Assembly: GCF_030915505.1 (NCBI RefSeq) | Contig: NZ_CP133265.1 | Coordinates: 1,240,001-1,304,000, forward strand | From: Neobacillus sp. OS1-2 | GTDB taxonomy: Bacteria > Bacillota > Bacilli > Bacillales > Cytobacillaceae | Direction: 5' to 3' | Length of the DNA: 64,000 nucleotides | Shown: positions 57,432-64,000 of the stretch, piece after piece | How the letters are laid out: each line of letters starts with the position of its first letter | Position numbering within the stretch: the stretch's first letter is position 1 | Program-made: the position numbers and the translations under genes | Notes under the pieces: generated by a model | Told to the model about the DNA's origin: nothing | Database searches by the model: none | The model's input: the letters and a program-made list of their open reading frames with translations, nothing else

Positions 57432-58403
57432 TTAATATTCCTGATTCCGATGCCACTTCCAGGCATCAGCAATAATTTTTTCTAAATTCCGCTCCGCTTT
57501 CCAGCCTAATTCAGAGAAAATTTTATCCGCAGAAGCCACAAGCCTTGCGGGATCACCCGCGCGGCGGTCGGCGATTTCTACATTTGCCTTCACGCCAGTG
57601 ACTTTTTCACATGTTTCAATAACCTCTTTAACAGAATAGCCATGGCCATTGCCAAGATTATAGACTTCCGTTGATTTCTTGCCTGCCACCAACGCCTGAA
57701 GGGCAAGAATATGAGCATGTGCCAAATCCGTGACATGAATGTAATCACGAATACATGTGCCATCAGGTGTATCGTAATCCGCGCCAAAGACAGAAATCTT
57801 TTCCCGCTTACCTAGCAGCTGTTGAAGAACAATCGGGATAAGATGGGTTTCCGGATCATGACTTTCGCCAATCCTTGCAGATGCATGGGCCCCGGCCGCA
57901 TTAAAGTACCGCAAAACCACATACTTCAGCCCATCAGATGCTGCAAGATCCCCGAGAATCTGCTCCACCATTAATTTGGACCGCCCATAAGGATTAATCG
58001 GCGTCGTAGCACTTGTCTCATCAATCAACTTAACATCAGGGATTCCATAAGTCGCCGCAGTTGAGGAAAAAATAAACTTTTTCACCTTGAATTTCATCAT
58101 AACTTTTAATAGTGTAATAGTAGACGCGACATTATTTTGATAATATTTCAAGGGATCCATAACCGACTCCCCGACCAAACTGTAGGCAGCAAAGTGCATC
58201 ACCGCTTTGATGGGATAGCTTCTAAAAACCATAAGAACATCATCCACATTGCCGAGATCCCCTTTGACAAAGATCGCCCGACTATCGACGGCCTCACGGT
58301 GCCCTGTCGAAAGGTTATCGAGTACGACGACCTCTTCTGTTTCCACTAATTCCTTTACCACATGGCTACCAATGTAACCAGCTCCGCCAACGACGAGAAT
58401 CAT
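57432..58403 (-). CDS. galE: UDP-glucose 4-epimerase
   Basis: 323 residues. ATG 58403 is preferred over ATG 58409 because GGGGAA is then correctly spaced. It interconverts UDP-glucose and UDP-galactose with bound NAD+. The Rossmann motif G-G-A-G-Y-I-G is at the very N-terminus, the catalytic Ser/Thr segment is F-S-S-T-A-A-T-Y-G, and the Y-x-x-x-K pair is in Y-G-R-S-K near residue 145. R-Y-F-N-A-A-G and H-V-T-D-L-A-H are as in GalE. Monocistronic; no other galactose genes nearby, so a role in polysaccharide precursors (with gtaB and ugd) is likely. Confidence 0.96.
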   Translation of the reverse strand: MILVVGGAGYIGSHVVKELVETEEVVVLDNLSTGHREAVDSRAIFVKGDLGNVDDVLMVFRSYPIKAVMHFAAYSLVGESVMDPLKYYQNNVASTITLLKVMMKFKVKKFIFSSTAATYGIPDVKLIDETSATTPINPYGRSKLMVEQILGDLAASDGLKYVVLRYFNAAGAHASARIGESHDPETHLIPIVLQQLLGKREKISVFGADYDTPDGTCIRDYIHVTDLAHAHILALQALVAGKKSTEVYNLGNGHGYSVKEVIETCEKVTGVKANVEIADRRAGDPARLVASADKIFSELGWKAERNLEKIIADAWKWHRNQEY

Positions 58404-58581
58404 AGTCATTTCCCCTTAGCTAGAATTTCATTCACGTCTACCATTATAACATTATTCAAAAAAAACGGCTTGTCCCGGGTGTTTACTAATATTACCCAAA
58501 TAGCAAACTATTACTTCTATTCTGACAAGCAACCCAAAATATGCTAAGATTTGGATGATACATGGATAAAGGATGATATAC

Positions 58582-60042
58582 ATGAGGTCCATACGAAACC
58601 ATTCCGTCAACCAGGAATTTAATCAGTCAAACTACGAGCAATTATATGAAAGAATGAAGCTCATTTCCTATATGTTGATCTTCACCTACCCTTGTTTCTT
58701 CATTGTCGACTTTGTTTTGTTTAAGAATCTCGATGCTCCCGTTTTTAAAATCGGGCTAGCCTCCGTGCACATAACAGGGCTGATGATTTCTATTATTTTT
58801 TTAATGATTTACCGCTTAGATAACCAGAAAGTTTCCAAGAGTCTAGTGGTGAACGGCTTTATCCTCTTTTATTTACTAATGGGGGCCGTCTCCGCCATTA
58901 ACAGTCAGTTATTTACAGGAAACATTTACGCTTATATCATCATTCTATTGGCGGTTGCCGCTATTTTACCCATCCGGCCAAGGAATTTACTTATCCAGTT
59001 CGTCACTGTCCACGGTGGCTTCCTGATTGGTTTATTCTTCATACATCCCAATCACTATTCCTACTTATCAATGCTTATAAACTCGACCGGTACCGTAGTC
59101 ATTTCGTTCACCATTGCCCTAGCATTCTATTCATTTCGAAAAAATGACTTTTTAAATCAGGCAAGACTGAACCAAAGTGAGGAAAGTTTTCGCAGATTAT
59201 TTACTGTCAATCCCAATCCTCTCATACTTGCAAAATCAGCCAGTGGTGAGATTGTGCTTTTGAATCAACAGGCCATCGAATACTATCATTTGGATCCGCA
59301 TCGCACGGAATCCTTCGAGATTCAATATTTGTTCCGAACCCTTGATGAACAACAAGAGATTTTGAAAAGGCTGGAAGCGGAAAAGAGTATCAGAAACTAC
59401 CTGACAGAGCAACAAATTACCCCGGAACTTAAGAAATGGTCGCTGCTTAATTTTGAATTGGTTGAATACATGGGCGACACGTGTATGCTAATTGATACAA
59501 CCGATATTACCGATTTGAAAAAGAAGGAAGCAGAACTTCTCGAGCATGCCTCGATTGATATGCTGACCGGTGTCAGAAATCGCCGATGCGGCATCGAGCT
59601 GCTTCGCGAACTGCAATCAGCAGGGCCTCGTCAAACGGAATTTATTCTTTGTTATATCGATATTAACAATTTAAAAATTGTCAATGATCGTTATGGACAT
59701 TCGACTGGGGACGATTTGATTAAAACATGCTGTGAAACGATTAACCTGCACTTAGAGCCACAGGATGTCCTATTCCGCCTAGGCGGTGACGAATTTATTA
59801 TTATTTTTCTAAAAAAGCAGCTCGCTGACGCAGAGAAGGCATGGGACCATATCAAACTGGCATTTCAGGCTATCAACGACAGCAAACAGAAGCCCTATCA
59901 GATTTCGGCTAGTCATGGGTATTACCACTATAAGCCAGATGTTCCAATTACGTTAGAGGAAATGCTGGAATTGGCTGATCAAGATATGTATAAGAACAAG
60001 GTCAACTATAAAGGTCAAAAATCAGAACTAATGCGAAGGTAG
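58582..60042 (+). CDS. Membrane PAS-GGDEF diguanylate cyclase
   Basis: 486 residues from ATG 58582, with AAAGGATG eight bases upstream; the ATG at 58573 lies inside that site. Six transmembrane segments occupy residues ~28-190. A PAS-like domain follows (S-E-E-S-F-R-R-L-F-T-V-N-P-N-P-L-I-L-A), then the GGDEF domain with D-M-L-T-G-V-R-N-R-R, I-D-I-N-N-L-K-I-V-N-D and an intact active-site loop L-G-G-D-E-F. No R-x-x-D inhibitory site is seen five residues before GGDEF. It should make cyclic di-GMP in response to a membrane or PAS signal. No EAL domain. Confidence 0.93.
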   Translation: MRSIRNHSVNQEFNQSNYEQLYERMKLISYMLIFTYPCFFIVDFVLFKNLDAPVFKIGLASVHITGLMISIIFLMIYRLDNQKVSKSLVVNGFILFYLLMGAVSAINSQLFTGNIYAYIIILLAVAAILPIRPRNLLIQFVTVHGGFLIGLFFIHPNHYSYLSMLINSTGTVVISFTIALAFYSFRKNDFLNQARLNQSEESFRRLFTVNPNPLILAKSASGEIVLLNQQAIEYYHLDPHRTESFEIQYLFRTLDEQQEILKRLEAEKSIRNYLTEQQITPELKKWSLLNFELVEYMGDTCMLIDTTDITDLKKKEAELLEHASIDMLTGVRNRRCGIELLRELQSAGPRQTEFILCYIDINNLKIVNDRYGHSTGDDLIKTCCETINLHLEPQDVLFRLGGDEFIIIFLKKQLADAEKAWDHIKLAFQAINDSKQKPYQISASHGYYHYKPDVPITLEEMLELADQDMYKNKVNYKGQKSELMRR

Positions 60043-60072
60043 GCCAGATTCTCGATGAATCCGGTCTTTTTT
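60042..60072 (+). terminator. Terminator of the GGDEF gene
   Basis: GGCCAGATTC / GAATCCGGTC stem with one mismatch, followed by TTTTTT, immediately at the stop codon. Confidence 0.8.
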
Positions 60073-60121
60073 GTCACCATGTGTCTGGCGGGCGAGACTG
60101 CGAGCAAAATAGAATTTTCCC

Positions 60122-60130
60122 CATAGAATA
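60122..60130 (+). promoter_or_regulatory. Candidate sigma-K/sigma-E -10 element
   Basis: CATAGAATA matches CATA-N3-TA, 40 bases before the amidase start. The -35 region is not convincing. Mother-cell expression would fit the CwlC-like product. Confidence 0.4.
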
Positions 60131-60169
60131 TAGTGTACAACCATTAAAACTGAATGGGAGGAATGATTC

Positions 60170-61486
60170 ATGAAGCTTTATGTAGATCCGGGTCATGGCG
60201 GCAAAGACCCCGGCGCCCAAGGTAATGGACTAAACGAGAAAGAGTTAACGTTAGATATAGCGCTAAAGTTACGCTCCATTTTAACCAACAGTTATGAAGA
60301 TATTGAAATAAAGATGAGTCGCATGACTGATGTCAGTAAAAGCCTGCAGGAGCGGACAAACGAGGCCAACAGTTGGGGCGCAGATTATTTTTTGGCGATT
60401 CACATTAACGCTGCCGGCGGTTCTGCCCAAGGATATGAGGACTATATTTATAGCGGTCTCTCTAACACAAGTACAACAGCGAAATACCAGGAAATCATCC
60501 ATAGTGAGGTCATGAAGGTGAATCAGCTAAAGGACCGAGGCCGAAAAAAGGCTAATTTCCACGTTTTACGTGAGTCGGCGATGCCTGCTTTTTTATCAGA
60601 AAATGGCTTTATCGACAATTCCCACGATGCCGCATTAATGAAACAAGACTCCTGGCTTCAGGCTGTAGCCCAGGGGCATGCAAACGGGGTGGCTGCCGCC
60701 TTTAATCTAAAAAGAAAAGCAAATAATCCACCAGAACCAACGAATCCGGTGGCTGGAACACTATACAAGGTGATTGCAGGATCGTTCCAATCAAGGGAAA
60801 ACGCCAATGAGCGGGTTGCATTCTTGGGTGCGAAAGGAATCAATGCGTTCGTCAATCCTACAATAATCTCTGGAAAAACCTGGTACCGTGTTCAAGCTGG
60901 TGCCTACTCAAACCGTGAAAATGCTGAAAAACAAGTAGCTGTTCTGAAACAAGTTGGGATTGCGGATGCTTTTCTTATTGCAGAAACTAGCATCGCTGCT
61001 GCAGATTCTATTTTAGGGCCAACCCGCTTATCTGCGGAACAAATGAACTCGTTTGTGAAAACGGTGAATCCTGATGCATTGGAACTTGGAAGTTATTATC
61101 AAGACTTCGGAAAGTTTTATGGAATTAGGGGGGACATCGCTTTTGCCCAGGCATTGCATGAAACCAATTATTTCCGTTTTACCGGTGTCGTTCGTTCTGA
61201 GCAAAACAACTTTGCTGGGATCGGGGCGATTAATGTTGATCATCCTGGTGCAAGTTTTGCTGACTCCAAAGATGGAGTCCTTGCTCACCTTCAACATTTA
61301 TTCGCCTATGCTTCGACTGAGCCATTGCCGCCGAAATATCCATTGGTTGACCCGCGGTTTCAATTAGTAAAAAGGGGATCCGCCCCGAAGTGGACCGATT
61401 TAAACGGCAAGTGGGCGGTGCCAGGGACAACCTATGGCCAATCGATAGTAGATTTATATAAGAGAATGGTGGATGTGACTTTTTAA
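60170..61486 (+). CDS. Spore-type N-acetylmuramoyl-L-alanine amidase with SPOR repeats and glucosaminidase-like domain
   Basis: 438 residues; ATG follows GGGAGGA. There is no signal peptide, as in CwlC, which acts on the mother-cell wall late in sporulation. The Amidase_3 domain (1-180) has zinc ligands in D-P-G-H-G-G-K-D, N-E-K-E and A-I-H-I-N-A and the catalytic Glu in L-S-E-N-G-F. Two SPOR repeats (Y-K-V-I-A-G-S-F and Y-R-V-Q-A-G-A-Y) span ~195-270. Unlike CwlC (about 255 residues) a third domain (~290-438) looks like a glucosaminidase: I-A-F-A-Q-A-L-H-E-T-N-Y-F-R-F and N-N-F-A-G-I-G-A. This would cut both stem peptide and glycan bonds. Confidence 0.92.
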   Translation: MKLYVDPGHGGKDPGAQGNGLNEKELTLDIALKLRSILTNSYEDIEIKMSRMTDVSKSLQERTNEANSWGADYFLAIHINAAGGSAQGYEDYIYSGLSNTSTTAKYQEIIHSEVMKVNQLKDRGRKKANFHVLRESAMPAFLSENGFIDNSHDAALMKQDSWLQAVAQGHANGVAAAFNLKRKANNPPEPTNPVAGTLYKVIAGSFQSRENANERVAFLGAKGINAFVNPTIISGKTWYRVQAGAYSNRENAEKQVAVLKQVGIADAFLIAETSIAAADSILGPTRLSAEQMNSFVKTVNPDALELGSYYQDFGKFYGIRGDIAFAQALHETNYFRFTGVVRSEQNNFAGIGAINVDHPGASFADSKDGVLAHLQHLFAYASTEPLPPKYPLVDPRFQLVKRGSAPKWTDLNGKWAVPGTTYGQSIVDLYKRMVDVTF

Positions 61487-61520
61487 TGGAGGGCGTTTTG
61501 ATTACCCTCTTTGAAGATGA

Positions 61521-61990
61521 TGAAGGACTCATCCTTTCTTTCTTCCTTCCTGCACATTAGTTCTTCATCCCTCTTATGAAGGACTCATCTCTTCTTCCTT
61601 CCTGCACATTTGTCCTTCATCTTGCTTATGAAGGACTCATCTCTTCTTCCTTCCTGCCCTTTAGTCCTTCATCCCGCTTATGACGGACTGATCTCTTCTT
61701 CCTTCCTGCACATTAGTCCTTCATCCCGCTTATGACGGACTCATCTCTTCTTCCTTCCTGCACATTAGTCCTTCATCCCTCTTATGAAGGACTCATCTCT
61801 TCTTCCTTCCTGCACATTTGTCCTTCATCTTGCTTATGAAGGACTCATCTCTTCTTCCTTCCTGCCCTTTAGTCCTTCATCCCGCTTATGACGGACTCAT
61901 CTCTTCTTCCTTCCCGCACATTAGTCCTTCATCCCTCTTATGAAGGACTCATCTCTTCTTCCTTCCCTCTCATCTGTCTTTCATCCCCAC
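61521..61990. repeat. Nine-unit tandem repeat with 52-bp period
   Basis: Units start TGAAGGACTCATC or TGACGGACTCATC at 61,521, 61,577, 61,629, 61,681, 61,733, 61,785, 61,837, 61,889 and 61,941; all steps after the first are exactly 52 bp. The units fall into variants, and units at 61,577/61,629/61,681 reappear at 61,785/61,837/61,889, so a 208-bp block was duplicated. The 670-bp gap between amidase and permease is mostly this array. There are no spacers as in CRISPR and no supported ORF. Confidence 0.95.
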
Positions 61991-62083
61991 CGACGAACGA
62001 TATTCCTTTCAGAACGTTCAACAATAATCGCTATTTTTCAAAGGGGTAGTAGGTCAATAATTGGGCAAAATAAAAATTAGCTA

Positions 62084-62112
62084 TTGAAAAGTCACTTAGA
62101 AACGAATAATAT
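62084..62112 (+). promoter_or_regulatory. Sigma-A promoter of the purine permease gene
   Basis: TTGAAA and TAATAT with exactly 17 bp between them, 43 bases before the start codon. The leader is too short for a purine riboswitch. Confidence 0.75.
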
Positions 62113-62154
62113 AGTAAAGTCATAATAAATCGTTCGTGTTTTGGAGGAACCATC

Positions 62155-63456
62155 ATGTTTAGACTGAAAGAAAATCAAACAAATACAAAAACGGAACTGC
62201 TCGCAGGAATCACCACCTTTTTCACCATGGTCTATATCGTGGTCGTAAACCCGGTCATTCTTGCTGATGCCGGCGTTCCCTTCGAACAAGTATTTTCAGC
62301 AACAATCATTGCCGCCTTGGTCGGTACACTATGGATGGGGCTTTTCGCCAATTACCCAATCGCCATCGCACCTGGCATGGGGCTGAACGCCTACTTTGCC
62401 TATTCCGTCGTTGGCGGTCATCAAGGGATTAGCTACCAAACAGCCTTTGCTGCCGTCTTCGTTGCAGGTCTTATTTTTGTCATTTTATCGTTAACACCCT
62501 TTAGAGAAAAATTAATCGAGGCTATCCCGGATAACCTCAAACACGGAATCACAGCAGGAATCGGGTTATTTATTGCCTTTATCGGCCTGCGCCAAACCAA
62601 AATCATCACCGCACACCCATCCAATCTTGTTGGTCTTGGAGACCTGCATTCCCCAGAAGCGATTTTAGCTATAGTTGGGCTTGCGGTCACATTAGTTTTG
62701 ATGGTGCTAAGAGTGAACGGTGCCTTATTTTTCGGAATGATTGTTACCGGGTTAATCGCCTTCTTTACTGGCGAGCTTTCATTTGATAAAGGAATCATGG
62801 CGCTTCCTTCCCTTCCAGAAGGACTAATTGTTGCGAATCCAATCACGGCACTGACAGATGTCGTTCAGCACAGTCTTTATGCGGTAGTGTTTTCCTTTGT
62901 TTTAGTCACCATTTTTGACACAACTGGCACGATGATTGGGGTCGCGAACCAGGCAGGATTAATGAAGGGAGACAAATTGCCGCGTGCACGCCAGGCATTG
63001 TTATCAGATTCCCTTGGGACAGCGGTCGGCGCCATGTTTGGGACAAGCCCAACAACAGCCTTTATTGAATCTACTTCCGGCGTTGCTGCCGGCGGCCGGA
63101 CTGGTTTAACCTCCGTGACGGTTGCCGTGCTATTTATCGTATCGGCTTTCTTTGGTCCGCTCGTTAGCGCCGTGTCCGGAATTGCCGCGATTACGGCACC
63201 TGCCTTAATCATTGTCGGCAGTCTGATGATGGGGAGCATTGCCAAAATTCGTTGGGACGAGCTCGATGAAGCCTTCCCGGCATTCTTGACCGTCCTCAGT
63301 ATGCCGCTAACCTCCAGCATTGCAACGGGAATTGCCCTTGGTTTTATCAGTTTTCCACTGTTAAAAATCACAAAAGGGAAATGGCGAGAGGTGCATCCAT
63401 TACTTTACGTGTTCGCCGTGTTATTCTTTATTCAACTTGCATTTTTGCAGCACTAA
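62155..63456 (+). CDS. NCS2-family purine permease (PbuG/PbuO-like)
   Basis: 433 residues; ATG follows TTGGAGGA. Twelve to fourteen transmembrane segments. Features of the AzgA/PbuG branch of NCS2 transporters: E-L-L-A-G-I-T-T-F-F-T-M-V-Y-I near residue 15, G-M-G-L-N-A-Y-F-A near 74, G-I-T-A-G-I-G-L-F-I-A near 127, F-D-T-T-G-T near 260 and G-T-S-P-T-T-A-F-I-E-S near 300. It probably imports guanine and/or hypoxanthine with protons. No purine riboswitch is present in front, which is closer to PbuO than to PbuG. Confidence 0.93.
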   Translation: MFRLKENQTNTKTELLAGITTFFTMVYIVVVNPVILADAGVPFEQVFSATIIAALVGTLWMGLFANYPIAIAPGMGLNAYFAYSVVGGHQGISYQTAFAAVFVAGLIFVILSLTPFREKLIEAIPDNLKHGITAGIGLFIAFIGLRQTKIITAHPSNLVGLGDLHSPEAILAIVGLAVTLVLMVLRVNGALFFGMIVTGLIAFFTGELSFDKGIMALPSLPEGLIVANPITALTDVVQHSLYAVVFSFVLVTIFDTTGTMIGVANQAGLMKGDKLPRARQALLSDSLGTAVGAMFGTSPTTAFIESTSGVAAGGRTGLTSVTVAVLFIVSAFFGPLVSAVSGIAAITAPALIIVGSLMMGSIAKIRWDELDEAFPAFLTVLSMPLTSSIATGIALGFISFPLLKITKGKWREVHPLLYVFAVLFFIQLAFLQH

Positions 63457-63508
63457 AAATGGATAGCGGAAGGCACCCGAAGCTTGACCACCCTCAACGT
63501 TTATGAAA

Positions 63509-63544
63509 AAAAGCTCCATCTCATTTAATCGAGATGGAGCTTTT
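63509..63544. terminator. Bidirectional terminator between purine permease and MFS genes
   Basis: AAAAGCTCCATCTC / GAGATGGAGCTTTT perfect 14-bp stem. Confidence 0.92.
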
Positions 63545-63546
63545 CT

Positions 63547-64000
63547 TTATGCGGGTGATTCACTCGGCTGCTTTGCCTTTTGAAGCTCCTCCCTAATCAG
63601 GATTCCGCCCATTAACCCCATGAGTGAGAACACAACGGGAATAATGAAACCGTAGTGGTATCCGATGCTTGAAGATGGAGGAAACTGGTCTAACACCTTG
63701 CCAAAAATAATCGGCAGGAGGACAGCACTCAAGAAGCCGCCCATATTAGCAAAGCCCGAAACGACACCCACTTCTTTCATATCAAAGGACTTCCGCACAA
63801 CGGCAAACGTTAACGCACTTCCGCCATTTCCGAAACCCATAATTAAAAATATAAGCACAAGCATAAGGTAAGGCGGTTTCCCACTGAAAAGGAGAATCCC
63901 TATCCAGCTAAAAACCGCAAATAAATGAACAAGCAAATAGGGACGTTTAATCGTATCCAAACGGCTTGAAATCCAGCTCATGAGCGGTGCACCAATAATA
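63547..64000 (-). CDS. MFS transporter, C-terminal part (truncated by window end)
   Basis: The frame stays open to base 64,000, so the N-terminal half lies outside. About 151 residues are visible, with four transmembrane segments. The start of the visible part (G-A-P-L-M-S-W-I-S-S-R-L-D) is the loop 8-9 copy of the MFS motif A. F-G-N-G-G-S-A-L-T-F-A-V-V-R and G-V-V-S-G-F-A-N-M-G-G-F follow, which resemble nitrate/nitrite porters and related MFS anion transporters. The substrate is not determined. Confidence 0.85.
   Translation of the reverse strand, partial: IIGAPLMSWISSRLDTIKRPYLLVHLFAVFSWIGILLFSGKPPYLMLVLIFLIMGFGNGGSALTFAVVRKSFDMKEVGVVSGFANMGGFLSAVLLPIIFGKVLDQFPPSSSIGYHYGFIIPVVFSLMGLMGGILIREELQKAKQPSESPA

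Noticed and set aside
61521..61990. CRISPR array
   Set aside because: The 52-bp units are contiguous, with no unique spacers between conserved repeats, and no cas genes are nearby.
62000..62154. Purine riboswitch in front of the NCS2 permease
   Set aside because: A sigma-A promoter lies only 43 bases before the start codon, leaving too short a leader, and the conserved riboswitch core was not seen.

Overview
The window looks like chromosomal DNA from a spore-forming Bacillaceae species (Bacillus sensu lato, Neobacillus/Mesobacillus-like). The evidence is low-to-moderate GC, strong GGAGG-type ribosome binding sites with many TTG and GTG starts, a Bacillus-type rRNA operon, and recognisable xpaC-yaaN, gtaB, galE, yvfRSTU-like, nagZ and CwlC-like genes. 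The species assignment is inference; no database search was possible.

Region 1 (1-25,888) is the most unusual part: a type VII secretion (T7SS)-like locus made of two convergent gene blocks that share one bidirectional terminator at about 11.18 kb. The rightward block encodes the C-terminus of a membrane-anchored, probably vWA-type protein, a very large tubulin-like GTPase, a second large protein that looks like a degenerate tubulin-like paralogue, a small beta-rich protein, a zinc-ribbon TRAFAC-type GTPase and a GAP1-like GTPase-associated protein. The leftward block encodes an EssC-type FtsK/SpoIIIE ATPase with an FHA domain, a YukD-like ubiquitin fold, two WXG100 proteins, a pseudokinase-like/FHA protein, a PP2C phosphatase, a membrane Ser/Thr kinase with TPRs, a small membrane protein with repeated T-E-L-L motifs, and a 1,468-residue Ig-like tower with a membrane segment at each end. 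EssA, EssB and EsaA homologues were not recognised. The layout suggests a phosphorylation-controlled secretion or envelope machine coupled to an NTPase-based sensing module.

Region 2 (26.27-31.57 kb) is a complete rRNA operon on the minus strand (16S-23S-5S, no spacer tRNA) with two tandem sigma-A promoters. A roughly 150-bp dispersed repeat sits in its 23S-5S spacer and recurs twice near 41.7 and 43.3 kb.

Region 3 (31.6-46.6 kb) holds a LysE exporter, UDP-glucose dehydrogenase, a yvfRSTU-like ABC transporter/two-component operon, secreted NagZ with CcpA- and GntR-type sites, an array of DnaA-box-like sequences largely spaced 21 bp apart (39,993-40,188), a copper nitrite reductase-like lipoprotein behind an FNR-type box, two unlisted-size small ORFs, a VanY-type carboxypeptidase, xpaC-yaaN, a His-rich protein and a VOC protein.

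Region 4 (46.9-64 kb) holds an HtrA-like protease, a ZIP transporter, a ComM-family ATPase, a REP-associated tyrosine transposase (RAYT), a ferritin-like protein, GtaB, a molybdopterin oxidoreductase, a dicarboxylate/amino acid symporter, GalE, a diguanylate cyclase, a spore-type amidase fused to a glucosaminidase-like domain, a 52-bp tandem repeat array, an NCS2 purine permease and part of an MFS transporter. Short GGTGCCTGACACC-type palindromes cluster around the RAYT gene, and several lie exactly at gene stop codons.
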